Of a stretch of DNA of 64,000 nucleotides, positions 9,358 through 21,509 are shown piece after piece. Every line of letters starts with the position of its first letter. The first letter of the stretch is position 1. Source of the DNA: Phaseolus vulgaris (Eukaryota; Streptophyta; Magnoliopsida; Fabales; Fabaceae); NCBI RefSeq assembly GCF_000499845.2, contig NC_023749.2, positions 29,102,381 through 29,166,380 on the forward strand. The letters run 5' to 3'. The notes under the pieces were generated by a model. The model saw nothing but the letters and a program-made list of their open reading frames with translations. It had not been told where the DNA came from and did no database searches. The position numbers and the translations under genes were made by a program.

Positions 9358-11360
9358 TTAACTGTAATATATCTTGAGGTGCGTGGCGTTCCAAGTGCGA
9401 GGAATCGCCCCTCCTTCCAAAGTTTCTAAGCGGTAGGCGCCGTTCCCGAGCGCCTCGGTTATTCTGAACGGTCCCGTCCACTTAGGCGACAGCTTATTCT
9501 CCATCTCGTACTGGTGGGCTTTCCTCATCACCAGGTCGCCTTCTCTGAACTGTCTTGGCATCACCTTCGAGTTATATCTTCGTTCAATCCTTCTCTTTAT
9601 CGCCTCAGCTTTCAATCTCGCCTCCTCCCTGACCTCATCCAGCAAATCCAGATTCAGCCTTCTTTCCTCATTCGAGTCTTCCGCTACAAAGTTCTGGAAT
9701 CTCGGCGAGCTCTCTTGGATTTCTACTGGAATCATTGCGTCGCATCCATAGACCAGGCTGAACGGGGTCTCATGGGTTCCCGACTGCTCGGTGGTGTGGT
9801 ACGCCCAGACTATACGGGGTACCTCCTCAGCCCAGCTTCCTTTGGCTTTCTCTAGCCTTCTCTTCAAACCTCTTAGCAACACCCGATTGGCTGACTCTAC
9901 TTGGCCATTCGTCTGAGGGTGCTCGACGGATGCAAATACTTGTTGAATTCCCACCCCTTCACACAACTTCTTCAACAGGTGACTTGCAAACTGAGTCCCA
10001 TTGTCCGACACCAGGCGCTTGGGCACACCAAACCGGCAGACAATGTTCTTCCACACGAAACCCTCGATCTTGTGCGCGGTGATCTGGGCCACTGGTTCTG
10101 CTTCGATCCACTTGGTGAAATATTCAATCGCCACCACCAAGTACTTCATCTGCCTGATCGCCAGCGGGAATGGTCCCAGGATGTCGATTCCCCATGTATG
10201 AAACGGCCAAGGGCTGTAAATCGACTTCAACTCCTCGGGAGGCGCCTTGTGCCAATCGGCGTGCTGCTGGCATTGTTTGCAGCACTGCGCATACTTCTTG
10301 CAGTCTTCTCTCATTGTTGGCCAGTAGTAACCTGCACGGAGAGTCCTTGCGGCCAGAGCTCGACCCCCGACGTGGCTTCCGCATATCCCTTCATGGAGCT
10401 CTGCCATAACTCTTGTACATTTCTCGGCATGCACACATTCCAGGAGTGGGTGAGTGAACCCAAACCTATACAGCTCGCCATCAATCATTGTGAACTTGCT
10501 AGAGTTCTTCTTTATCTTCCTAGCCTCCGTCAGATCCAGCGGGAGAAGGCCATCCGCCAGGCATCGTTTGTACTGCGTCACCCAGGTGTCTGGCTCATGG
10601 GTCGCGCAGACCTGCGTCATGTTCACCCTCTCCCCCCGACATGCTCTTATTCTCGGCGATCTCAAGGTTTCTTGAGTCAAAGACCTGTGACTCCTTGCCG
10701 CTTTCTCCGTCGATTTGCTTATCTGAAGAACCAGGTGATCTGCCACAAATGCTCTAGGCGTCTTCAGAGTTTCTTGAATTACCATCCTCTGCCTACCCCC
10801 CTTGCCCGAACTGGCGAGCTTGGCTAGCAAGTCAGCTCGGGCATTCTGCTCCCTGGGCACATGCACCACTTCAAAGGAGACAAAGGAACTCTTCAACTCC
10901 TGTACATACTCCAGGTAAGCCGCCATTTGTGGATCTTTAGCCTGGAACTCGCCTGTTACTTGTCCCGTGACTAACAGCGAATCACTCTTAGCCATCAGCA
11001 CCCTGGCTCCCATCTCCTTAGCCAGCAAGATACCGGCGATCAGCGACTCATATTCTGCTTGATTGTTGCTGGCCTTGAAGGAAAACCTCAAAGATTGTTC
11101 GATCAGCACGCCGTTGAGTCCCTCCAAGATGACTCCAGCACCGCTACCTTGCTGGTTCGACGATCCGTCCACTGAAAGCACCCAACGGAAATCGTCCCCT
11201 TCAACTCGTGTCGCTTCAGACGAGAGCTCGACCACGAAGTCTGCGAAGATCTGCCCCTTGATCGGACCTCGGGGCTCATATTTAATATCAAACTCCGACA
11301 GCTCCACTGCCCACTTCACCATCCTTCCCGCAACATCGGGCTTCTTCAAGACCTTCTGGA
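9358..11360 (-). pseudogene. Archaeal-type RNaseH and integrase part of pol (element A)
   Basis: Open frame of about 660 codons. It starts at the end of the first RNaseH/connection region, followed by the second RNaseH with the expected acidic residues (SVDGSS, NNQAEYESL, AKSDSLL, NARADLLAKLA). Next come the integrase HHCC zinc-binding region (HEGICGSHVGG ... CCKQCQQH), the DDE core (GIDILGPFP, SDNGTQF, Glu in GQVESANRV) and a C-terminal region ending in ATHLKIYYS. It is one frame away from the RT segment, because about four bases are missing near 11360 compared with B. All catalytic residues are still present. Confidence 0.88.
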
Positions 11361-12404
11361 CAGATCGGTCATCACCAGTATCGTGAAGCTATGGAAATAG
11401 TGGCGTAACCTCCTCGCCGAAAAGACTACTGCCAGTGCAGCCTTCTTCAGGGCCTGATATCTCGTTTCGGGGCCCTGCAGCACTTTACTAACAAAATAAA
11501 TGGGCTTTTGAGCCTGATCTTGGTCCTGGGCGAGCACCGCACTCACCGCCCTCTCAGTTACAGCAAAATACAACCTGAGAGGGGTTCCCACCAGCGGTTT
11601 GCACAAAACCGGCGGGCTCGCCAGATACTCCTTAAGCTTGACGAAGGCTTCCTCACACTCCTTCGTCCAGGCAAATTTGTTATTCCGCCTTAAACACTGG
11701 AAATATGGATGGCCCTTCTCTCCGCTAGCCGACACGAAGCGAGACAGGGCGGCCATCCGACCTGTAAGCTGTTGTACTTCCTTCACGGTGGCCGGGCTCC
11801 TCATCGCCAAGATGGCGGCACACTTGTCAGGGTTGGCCTCTATACCTCTTTCAGTTAAGAGGAAACCCAAGAACTTTCCAGCCTCCACGCCAAAGATGCA
11901 TTTCTCGGGATTCAGCTTCAACCTAAACTTGGCGATCGTAGTGAACAATTCCTCCAAGTCTGCAACGTGCTTGCTTTTCTCTGGCGAGGTCACGACCATG
12001 TCATCCACGTACGCTTGCACATTCCTTCCCAGCATTGGTGCAAGTACTCGATCCATCAACCTCTGGTACGTGGCCCCCGCGTTCTTCAGCCCAAAAGGCA
12101 TCACCTTGTAGCAGTAGCACGATCTTTCGGTCATGAAGGCGGTCTTCTCTTCATCCATGGGATGCATCTTGATCTGGTTGTACCCCGAGAAGGCATCCAG
12201 GAAACTCAACAACTTACATCCTGCAGCACTGTCCACCAGGGCGTCTATGCTTGGCAAAGGATACGAGTCCTTTGGGCAAGCCTTGTTCAGATCAGTGAAG
12301 TCGACGCACATGCGCCATTTCCCATTGCTCTTCTTCACCAGTACGACATTGGCCAGCCAATCAGGGTACTGCACCTCCCTGATATGGCCTGCAGCGAGGA
12401 GTTT
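11361..12404 (-). pseudogene. Reverse transcriptase and degenerate first RNaseH (element A)
   Basis: Carries RT motifs WRMCVDFTDLNKACP, FLDAFSGYNQI, MPFGLKNAGATYQRL and YVDD (AYVDDMVVTS), then a thumb and an RNaseH-like region. In that region the catalytic Asp seen in element G (ECDASS) is replaced (LYFAVTERAVSAVL), so the first RNaseH is probably only a connector. It is preceded by an in-frame TAG at 12405-12407, where B has CAA and C has CAG. Confidence 0.87.
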
Positions 12405-13433
12405 CTATGTTTCGTCTCTAATCGCCTGCCTCCTCTCCTCGTTGAACTTCCTTCTCCTCTGGCGTACCGGCCTGACCTGATTGTCCATCGCCAAATGATG
12501 GCACAAGAAGTCGGGATCGATCCCGGGCATGTCCGAAGCGGACCATGCAAACGCATCCAGATGCCGTTCTATCACCTTGGCGATCTGGTCTTGGAGCTCA
12601 ACCTCCAGAGATCTTCCCAGCTTGAAGATCTTTCCTCCGATCTCTCTTTCGAGCCACTGCTCGACGGGTTTTGGCCTGGTTTCTCTGGCGATCACCGCCC
12701 TGGCGATTCCCAGCTCCCTCGCTTCCTCAGGGCGATTCCTTACCTCTTCTTCCTCTAGATCGGCGTTCCCCTCCCCCAGCTCAGCATCCGCCATCACCAC
12801 GTCACTTCCGGCGGTCTCTTCCATTACCGTCGGTCTGGGCTTCACACCAGGAGGCGGGGTGGTTGTCACGTAACTCACCGACCTCTTGTTCTTCAGGCTA
12901 TTCTCATAGCACTTCTTCGCTTCTTTCTGGTCGGACTTGATGGTGATCACCACCCCCTCCATAGACGGCAGCTTCACCTTCATGTGCCGGGTCGACGGTA
13001 TAGCGCCTATTCTGTTGAGCGTGGGCCTTCCCAGCAGAATGTTGTATGCTGAAGGAGCGTTCACGACAAGGTACTTGATTTTCTCTGTTCTCGAACCCGC
13101 CTCATCTGTAAACGTAGTCCTCAACTCAATGTACCCCCTGACCTCCACCTGGTCACCAGCGAAACCATACAAACACCCTCCATAGGGCCTCAGCTGGTCA
13201 AGGGGTAGCTCCAACTGCGTGAAAGTCGGCCAGAACATCACGTCTGCCGAGCTTCCTTGGTCCACCAGAACCCTGTGGACCTTCCTTCCTGCTGTGATCA
13301 GCGAGATGACTATGGGATCGTTGTCACGAGGCACAACGTCCCGAAGATCTTGCTTTGTGAACATAATGTCCACATCCGGCGAGTGGTCTTCAAACATATC
13401 CACCGTCATTACAGACCTGGCATACTTCTTCCT
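12405..13433 (-). pseudogene. Aspartic protease and N-terminal RT (element A)
   Basis: Protease core VLVDQGSSADVMFWP (active-site Asp in D-Q-G), followed by YNILLGRPTLNRIGA, a variable acidic linker and the RT entry region (MPGIDPDFLCHHLAM). It is in the same frame as gag but separated from it by TAG at 13434-13436. It ends at another TAG (12405-12407). All parts of the polyprotein share one frame up to about 11360. Confidence 0.85.
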
Positions 13434-14786
13434 CTATGACGCGGTGCATCCACCACCCGAGAAACCTCCTGCAATGGTGTGGATTTCTCCGTGGGTAGGC
13501 ATCTCGTGCTGCTGAGCCTCACCACCTGCTGGTTGGGAGCTCGACGCGCCCCCCGTCCTTCTGTCCAGCAAGTAGTCGTTTAGGAACCCGCTCTTGACCA
13601 GATCGTCGAGCTGGTATCCTAAAGCCAAACACGAATCCACGGTGTGGCCAAAGCCCTGGTGGAACTCACACCAGGCGTCTGGCTTTGGTCCCAGCACCTT
13701 GTCGCCCACCTTCTCGGGCGCCTTCAGCCTAGCTGATATATTGGGAATGGCGATCAGGTCCGCCAATCCCATGACAAACTTGTGCTTTGGCGGGCGATTG
13801 TACTCCCGGCGTGCTGGTTGAGGGCGCCCTGGGCCCCTGCCCTTGTTCTTCCTTGGATCATAAGGATGGCGAGTCCTCTGATCCCTCCTGGCCGCCGCTG
13901 TCTCCAGCACCCTCTGTGGCTGGATCCTGGTTTGGGCACGTGGCCTAGCGGGAGCCACGCTTCCCCTCTTCTCGGCGACCTCACTCTCATCGACGATGTG
14001 GGCCACCGCAAGTCGCCTGACCTCAGCAAATGTGGCAGGGTGAGCCCTGATCAATGCCTCGCAGAATGGTCCCGGCAGCACGCCCTTCTTAAATGCGTAG
14101 ACCAGCATCTCTTCATCTTTGGCCGGCGATCGGACCATCTGCGCCCCAAAACGATTCAGGTAGTCCCTGAGGGACTCTCCCTGATACTGCCTTATGTCGA
14201 ACAAATCATAAGACACCCTGGGCGGTGCCTTGTTCACGATGTACTGCTCGACGAAGATCTTTGAAAACTGTTGGAAGTTGGTTATGTGACCTGTAGGCAG
14301 GCTCACAAACCATTCCAGCGCCGTTCCCTGGAATGTGCTCACAAACATCTTGCAGTACACGGCGTCTGATCCTCCTGACAGCATCATCTCCGTATGGAAC
14401 GTGGTGAGATGAGCCTCAGGATCCTCCACGCCGGTAAAAACAGCCTTCACAGGTACCACACTCGCAGGGATAGGCGTGTCGGTAATCGCCTGAGCGAAAG
14501 GCATAGGAAAAACGCGAGGCGGCGTTGACGGCGCGACCTCTTCAGCGATTGGATGCCCTCGCTGCTCCTGAAGAGCTTGACGAAGTTCTTCAGTCACTCT
14601 GCTAAGCTCATCATTCCTGGCCCGAGAGGCGACCAGGTCCTCGTGCATTCTTGCCTGCTCTATACGCGAGGCTTCCACATTCGCCTGCAGCGAGCGCATG
14701 ATTTCCACCATCTGTGCCATAGTCATGGCGCCTTCAGCAACAACGGGCGCAACTGGACTTGAACGGTTGCTTCTAATTTTTCTCAT
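13434..14786 (-). pseudogene. gag (element A)
   Basis: The ATG at 14786 (MRKIRSNRSSP) is chosen because E starts the same way; an earlier GTG in frame is unlikely to be used. An N-terminal coiled coil (MAQMVEIMRSLQ ... SRVTEELRQALQ) precedes the retrotransposon gag domain (PEAHLTTFHTEMML through AEVRRLAVAHI). A basic region follows, then a zinc-knuckle-like CEFHQGFGHTVDSC in which the second Cys is His, as in B and C. The reading ends at TAG 13434-13436, where both B and C keep CAG in the matching TASQR. Confidence 0.87.
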
Positions 14787-15177
14787 GAAAACTTGACGAA
14801 TCACAGAGAGCGATGAACAACACCTTCTTCAGCGACGATTGATTCAGCGATCAATCGGTCAGAACTTCGCGAAACTTCGAAAGAAACCTCAAGAACACAA
14901 CGAACCTTCACAGAAACTCGCAACTCCACCAGAAACCGACGCTTCTTCCACGAAAAACCAAACGAGCTAAAGAACTCAGATCTCACCGATCGAAACTCGC
15001 GCAATCAGCAGAAAACTTCACCTCACCGAACAAAAACCCAAACGAACGACGGAAAACGCGAAATCATCGAACATAACCTAAATGAACAGCGGACAATGGT
15101 TGCCCCAGCACACAACCACACAGAAACTGCAGAAACCTCCAAGAACTCACGCTGTGGATGGGAACAGGTTTTACACG
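14787..15177 (-). other. Leader between primer site and gag (element A)
   Basis: 391 bp of untranslated leader in element orientation, similar to the E leader (63164-63551). It should hold the packaging signal; no specific structure was identified. Confidence 0.6.
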
Positions 15178-15195
15178 GCCCCACGGTGGGCGCCT
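15178..15195 (-). other. Primer-binding site of element A (tRNA-Lys type)
   Basis: On the minus strand this reads AGGCGCCCACCGTGGGGC, two bases after the 5' LTR. The complement matches the 3' end of plant cytosolic tRNA-Lys (..CCCCACGGTGGGCGCCA, from memory) except at the first base, where B and C have T. E shares the same A. Confidence 0.85.
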
Positions 15196-15197
15196 GA

Positions 15198-16022
15198 TGA
15201 TCCTGCCTGTTGACCAAAACGCTGGAGCTTTGCCTCGTCAAACTTGGATCGACTTCTGCGCCGTGTCAACCTCCGTCTGTCACCGTGATTCACCTCGAGA
15301 ACCTGCAAAAGAACAGAACGGCGCCGCTGCGGCTGATCACGCTCCGACGCCCAAGTCAGCGACTGAACCACCTCAAGACTCGCAAGCGTAAAGAAGACAA
15401 TCTGAACGTGCGTACCTCAGAAGTTCGTTGGAAACTCTTATATACCTGGATACTTTCTCTCTCCTGGCAGTTACACATCTGGACACGTGGCTCGCATCCA
15501 GATGTACACGTGCCTTCATCTGGAGCATTCTTGACTTGGGCGCTACTTCTGACTCTTCTTTGGCTAAGTTACTTATGCATGATACTACTCAGTGCATAGT
15601 TGCCTTGGAGCGTGATCTCTTCTGGATGGCGAGTTCGGGTGCCTTCGTACACATCTTCCCTGTGGTCTCGCCGGCCGCCTTCATGATCTGCACCACCTGT
15701 TTCACCGTATATGCTCAAGTAAGCTGTCCCCCGACCTCATCCTCTGGCCAGCTGGGAAGTGTCGATCTGCCTTCATCTTCGGCGATGTCCTTGTTTCGGC
15801 GATCTCTAATCACTTGGTCGCCTGGGTTTACATCTGGCGACTTCATCTTCAACCTGGTGACCGCTGGTTCTGGTGTGCTGGAGATCGGAGCACGCCAACT
15901 TAATAACTGGCGACTACACGAGCCCCCCGACTTCCTTCCCTTCTGCCAGCCAGGCGTCCCATCAACACGCCTATATAGTAGCTTGATGCCACGTCATCAC
16001 TTCCGACTACCAGGGCGGTACA
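15198..16022 (-). repeat. 5' LTR of element A
   Basis: 825 bp, about 98-99% identical by eye to the left LTR apart from a 61-bp deletion near 15370. It carries the TATA-like box at 15437-15444 and the U5 block at 15301-15357. It is followed by the target duplication CATGT. Confidence 0.92.
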
Positions 16023-16027
16023 CATGT
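16023..16027. repeat. Right target-site duplication of element A
   Basis: CATGT, identical to 3887-3891. Confidence 0.9.
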
Positions 16028-18276
16028 CATATATTAATTATCTCAATTAATATAATATTACAAATCAATCATAACATCATAGTATTATTATATTGAATAG
16101 TTGAACTAATAATTCTTAATAATAAAAAAATTAATCATAATAATCTATACTTAATAAGATAATTTGCAGGGAGGAGTTTGCAGATAAGAGATGATAACTA
16201 CTATCTTTCTCTTGTTTAGGTTGTGGCTCCTAACTCGAGTAAGGCTAGCTATTGTTCAGTTGGTCGCTTAAGTTTTCGGACTCAAAGTTAAATTATTTAT
16301 TTAAACTTTGTTCAAGTAACAACTTGATGTTCAACAAGATATGTGAATGACAAAAAATCCTGAATAAAGTTCAGAACTGAATCAAAATCATATTAAATCA
16401 ATTTAATCATCTTAACAAGATTCAAAAAAAACTATAGATTCAAAAAAAAAAGAGAAAAAAAAATTCAAATAACTAATAATACTTATTCTGACCATTTGAA
16501 AATTATTGTTAAGTTTAAAATTAACTTAAAAAACAACATCAATCAACTTCAATACATAAATCACCAATTCAATATCAATGCCAATTGTATATAAATTAAT
16601 AAAGCAATTATGATTTGAAGTAATATCCTTTACTTCAAAATTCTTGCAATTCAAATACTAACTAAAACTATTGAAAATTCTCCCAAAATACTAGAGACCT
16701 ACACTAAAATAACCAAATTACATATAGGCATAGATGTACGTAGTATAATGTATGTATGTTCGGTCCTTAAATAAGTTACACTTGTATAAATTACATCAAA
16801 TATTGGACCAATATCATTTTCTTGGACAATAATTATTTAAAATTTATTACTGTATTTCTTAGATATATAGTTATTTTATATATCTTTTACTATTAGAGTT
16901 CATTCAAACAAAATTTAACAGAAATAATTACCATAATATAAAATTATAAATAAATTATTGAAATGATATAATTTTTTTTCTTAATTAAGTTTTAAATTCT
17001 TTTAAATTTGACTATTTTTTATTAAGTTTCTATTGATTTTATTATTATTTTATTGAGTATTAAAAAATATTTATTTCAATTAAATTTTCATTGTTTAATT
17101 CTTTTTTAATTGAGTAACGTGATCTCTATCTTATCCTATTAGAATAATGAGTAACTTTTATTGTTTTAATTAAAAATATCTTACACGCTTTTCAAAATAG
17201 TCAATAAAAAATATTTATTGTTTTACATTAATCATAAAGCCTTACATTTTTAACATCCAAAATGAAATAAAATAACAAGACAAGATAGCAACTACATCAT
17301 CTAATTAATAAAAAACCAAATTAATGAAATTAATTAAAAAATATAATTTTTTTGAGTACTCACTTAAATTAAAAAAAGTTTAATAGAGATTTGAAATTTA
17401 AGATATTCATATTTATGAAATATTTGAATTAAAAAATTAATAATAATATAATATTTTAATGTTTAATATAACTTATTATACCGACTTAATTCTTGTAGAA
17501 TTGTAATTTTCAACAGTGTCATATTTACTTTTTATGATAATTTAATTTTAAAAAGGATCACTTTTCTGCAAATTTTATTTTTTCCTAAAAATTCCATATG
17601 GGACTAGATTGATCGTAGACCAGTCAACTACTTTTTATCGGGTTTTCTTTTGTCTCAATCGCAATTGCATTATTTGAGAACGGAATATTGCTATTTTTGA
17701 CTAATTGTTAGGTCTTTGAAAAAAGCGAACAGACAAAATAAAGAACAAAATATCCTTGTAGAAACAAAGTAAAATTAGTCTTTTGAAATTATTGTTAGAT
17801 TAATGCTAAAATGCTACCCTAAATTTGGCAAGAGGGATTGTTTTTGTCGAGATGAGGACAAATTATTTTTGAGGTGGTGTTCGGAGGTCTTCCTTGTATG
17901 TGGAGTATCTGGAGGGTCATACTCTTCACCAGTTACAAAGATGCGGAGACTTAGTCTGAAGAAGACTATCCTACACTAAGTCAGCAATAGCACAAAAATA
18001 TTTTTCTGATATAGAGAGCTTAGTAAGCATAAATGAGTTAAGATGACTCCCTGAACGTGCTGATATATTTATATCTCTTCATAAATATGGATTATTGATA
18101 TTGTTTTTAATAGCTTTCATGAGACATAATTAGATTTAATGGAAGTATCATGTGAAAAAATCAAAATATCATCTAACAAAATCAAATATCAAAGAATTAT
18201 ATAAATTGTGTGATAATAGAATCGACTAACATGATATAATTGTGCAAATTACGGTTATTACGAGGAAATAAATTTG

Positions 18277-18570
18277 CAAGTGTACTACTCGACAAGGAGG
18301 CAACCACCCAAATCTATGACTTGGTGATGATTTTGTTACAACCAAGTGTACGACTCAACAAGGAGGCGACCACTCAAGTGTACAACTTGGTTGTGGCGTT
18401 GTTGTGACCGAGTGTACGACTCGTAAAGAAGACAATCACCCAAGTGTGTGACTTGGTGATGATTTTGTTGCGACCGAATATATGAGTTCACGAGAAGGCG
18501 ACCACCCAAGTGTACAACTTGGTGATAACTTTGTTGTGACCAAGTGTAGACTCAGCGAGGAGTTTAAGAG
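18277..18570. repeat. 66-bp minisatellite, about 4.4 copies
   Basis: Unit starts fall at 18277, 18343, 18409, 18475 and 18541, an exact 66-bp spacing. The core is CAAGTGTACGACTC, then AAGGAGGCGACCACCCAAG and a GATTTTGTTG-like segment. Units differ by about 15-25%. Because 66 is a multiple of three, one minus-strand frame stays open through three consecutive units and stops in the fourth. Confidence 0.9.
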
Positions 18571-18706
18571 AACAAAGTGTTGCCTTATTTAAAATACATG
18601 TAATTAACTGAAATAAAATCTGAAATTTATCGCATATAACAATATGCTCAATAATAATATTCTCTCAAGTTCTTATTGTAAATTTAAATTTCACACACAT
18701 AACAAT

Positions 18707-18709
<3 letters not shown>

Positions 18710-18740
<31 letters not shown>
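18710..18740. repeat. (AT)n microsatellite
   Basis: About 31 bases of uninterrupted AT dinucleotides. Confidence 0.9.
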
Positions 18741-18750
<10 letters not shown>

Positions 18751-20008
18751 TATTTTATTATTAAAATTAAAAGAGCATATAAATAGAAATTTAGTTATTT
18801 AGGTTTCATTTTAAAAGAACCATCATCTCTCTAAAAACTCCTTTTTCCTTTCCTTCGCCTTCTTAAGATTCTAATCTCCTCGCTCATCAGTTTGACGATC
18901 AGAGTCCCCCCATCAAACTCCTGACAGTGAATACTACAAGACTGCCCTATCAGAATATTTGATAGAATAAGTTCATTTTTGCTCTTCTCTTTGAGTGAAA
19001 TTTTGAACTTGTTAGGTTGTCTCTGTCTTTGCTTTCCATGTGATTCTTTTAGCTTCATAGTGAATCTCTGTTAGCTTAGGGTCCTAGTGATATAGTTAGA
19101 TTTTTTATCAGAACTTTGTGGTGTAGGTCAATTATCTTTAAACTTTTGGTAGATGTGGAGCTTTTAGTGAGCATCTGCTCAAGTTCAAGTAAGGGAAGCT
19201 AGTTTTAATTTCCAATAGAACCCTAGGCTAGAAGATCTAGATGTGTGGGTGATGTGGTCACCAGTTTCAACCTTTCTTGCATGATTGTTTGTTTTAAGTA
19301 TATTAGAAGTTGATTGAGATTTGAATGTGAAATTTTATATATGGTAGATGTTATAAAATTATATTGTTTTTTATTTGAATAAGTAAATGAATGTATTTAA
19401 ATAGTTTGATGAATCAATTAAAGGATAATGTTGTTGAGTATTAGTTGTTTGATATTGATTTAGAGTAATTATTCAATTATACCAGGAACTTTGTTACTTT
19501 GGTTTAGTATATTTGATAAAATAACAATTTGAATGAAAATAGTTGGTGTCCTCATGTGCATTTTTGCTCACACTGAAATTTTTTGTTCAAGCTAATTTTA
19601 TTTGGGTAGCTTGCAGGTGCATTTTCGCTCAAGCCAAAATTTTCTAAAAAAAAAAAAAACTTAATGTTTTTTTTTTTATTCTGAAAGCCTAGTGTATTAT
19701 TACTTATTGTTTTTAAGTGGAAATTATACATTTTATTTTAATGTATGATTAAGGGAACTTAGTTATATGTTAAGTGAATTTTGAGATATGTTTGGATTGT
19801 TTACAAAGTTTAAAATATGTTGTGATTGAATGGTGTATTGATATGTTAAATGAAGTATGCAATGATGTGAAAGTGTGATCAAAACATAGTATTTTCAGGA
19901 AAGGAAATACCGTGTTTAGATTATTGTTAGGGTGTATTGATTTGTCAGGCCCGTAATGAGACATCCTGAATGAACTTATATAATGAAATCACATAGTGTA
20001 TCAGAGTT

Positions 20009-20275
20009 ATGACAACAACAGAATCAAAGTACCATAGACCCCAGAAATTTCAGCAAGGAGACAACAGTTTCTCCCCTATCTTTTCTTCATCCAGCAACAC
20101 CCAACAATGGACTACTTCAAAAGGTTCATTTTCAAGTTGGTCAATTGATTGCTCAAGACGTGGATTTGGTAGAAATATCCTCTCTTCTGTTAAGAGCAAA
20201 CCTTTCAGACGTTCCAAAGATACATTCACAAATATTCATCAACCCTATGACCACCAATGTGGTTGCCATTCATAA
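20009..20275 (+). CDS. Short unrecognised ORF, doubtful
   Basis: 88-codon frame from an ATG, rich in Ser, Gln and Asn (SFSPIFSSSSNTQQW), with less AT than the surrounding DNA. I do not recognise it. It lies just left of the copia remnant and could be a fragment of an older transposon or captured sequence. No promoter or splice signal supports it. Annotated only because its composition differs from its neighbourhood. Confidence 0.2.
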   Translation: MTTTESKYHRPQKFQQGDNSFSPIFSSSSNTQQWTTSKGSFSSWSIDCSRRGFGRNILSSVKSKPFRRSKDTFTNIHQPYDHQCGCHS

Positions 20276-21509
20276 AAAGCTTTGAATTTCAATGAAAACA
20301 AAAACTATATCTCTTTATTATCTGATTCAGAGGCATAGAGAATGCATATTTGACTCATAATGGGTTATGAAAGAAAAGAAACAGTTGTAATCATGCATAA
20401 GAAAACATAACAACTTTATTCAGATGTGCCAGAGGTAAAACAATCGGTTGTTTTTCTGAGACAAAAAGAAAATGTTATTTTTCAAAGCAAATCATCTTTC
20501 AAAAAGATGGGAAATGCATAATGAAATACATTCATACCTTTGCATTACCCCATGCATGTTTAGAATTTCATTTGGTCTTATGAAGCCAAAAGCATAGGAT
20601 GAACATATGCAACTTACTTTACATAGCTCATGAACTTTGTCAAGAATTTGAGTAAGGTGTATGCTTTTGAACCATAAGCATCACTTTGATTATTCTTCAT
20701 CATAGCACATTACCTTAAAGGTCCTGCAACACAAAATTGATGCAAATACAAAGAAAGTATAACAACAAGATAACAAGACACACACAACTAGTTTTCTGCA
20801 TATACAACATTAGTAGAAAAACCATAAAAAGTGAAGTGTTCAAGTGCTTTCAAGTGCAGAATAGCAACAACATAATGCACAATTTTAAAGCTATCTATAC
20901 AACGAAATCAAGCATAAACTTCTCCCCCTATTTGATCTACAAATAGACAATGAGAAGGGTTGTACAAAGCAGAAATCAGAATGATAACATAGTAGTCTAG
21001 CAGTACAAACAATTTTGATATTTCAAGAATATTTGTCCAAACGCAAGATTTGAAAAAGAGAAATAGATTTAACGATGCATAAGCAAACATGGCAGTATTA
21101 TACAAAGGTGCTAGAGGAAAAACAATCGGTTGAAATTATGTGACAGGGATTTTGAAAAGAAAATTCAAATCCTTCACCAGAACCTGAGAAACACATATAC
21201 ATGTTAAGGCACACATCTTTTGAATGATAATAGGGCAGATATAAACCGGAAACACTTTATAGACACAAAAAATTGAACTTAAGATTGATTGTTCAAGCAA
21301 AGAAGAGAGATAGAAACAATTCTTTTAAGAACACATGTACAGTTTGACAACCAGTTCTAAAATTCATAACACCATTTCTAACACAAGAACCTGCATCCAT
21401 GAAAGCCAGTTTCAACATATTCTTCATTATGGAAACAAAGTCTCTTGTTGTTTTTCCCTTTAGCAGTAATTCTTCAAGCACAAAAGTAATTCTCGGTTGC
21501 AAAGGATAC

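Larger units (their letters stand above)
3892..16022 (-). mobile_element. Element A: complete Tat/Ogre-type Ty3/gypsy retrotransposon
   Basis: This 12.1-kb element lies on the minus strand, so its 5' LTR is on the right (15198-16022) and its 3' LTR on the left (3892-4777). Order on the minus strand: LTR, tRNA-Lys primer site, leader, gag, protease, RT, degenerate RNaseH, second (archaeal-type) RNaseH, integrase, minisatellite spacer, antisense gene aORF2, polypurine tract, LTR. The double RNaseH and the extra ORF beyond pol are known marks of the Tat lineage. The two LTRs differ by roughly ten substitutions by eye plus a 61-bp deletion in the right one, so the insertion is recent. gag-pol carries two premature stops and a frameshift, so the element cannot act alone. 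Confidence 0.9.
16028..20008. other. AT-rich host DNA between element A and Co1
   Basis: AT-rich, no convincing gene, tRNA or LTR end. It contains the diverged copy (17666-17706) of a left-flank segment, a 66-bp minisatellite (18277-18570) and an AT microsatellite (18710-18740). Two loosely repeated phrases near 19555-19635 (GTGCATTTTTGCTCA and GTGCATTTTCGCTCA) suggest another degenerate repeat. The minus-strand frame 18831-19058 is not convincing as a gene. Confidence 0.65.

Noticed and set aside
9901..10827. Plus-strand ORF of 308 codons
   Set aside because: It is the complementary shadow of the integrase frame of element A; the minus-strand frame has all the motifs.
21293..21502. Minus-strand ORF of 69 codons in Co1
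   Set aside because: No recognisable domain, lies in the decayed 3' part of Co1, and nothing comparable is seen in Co2.
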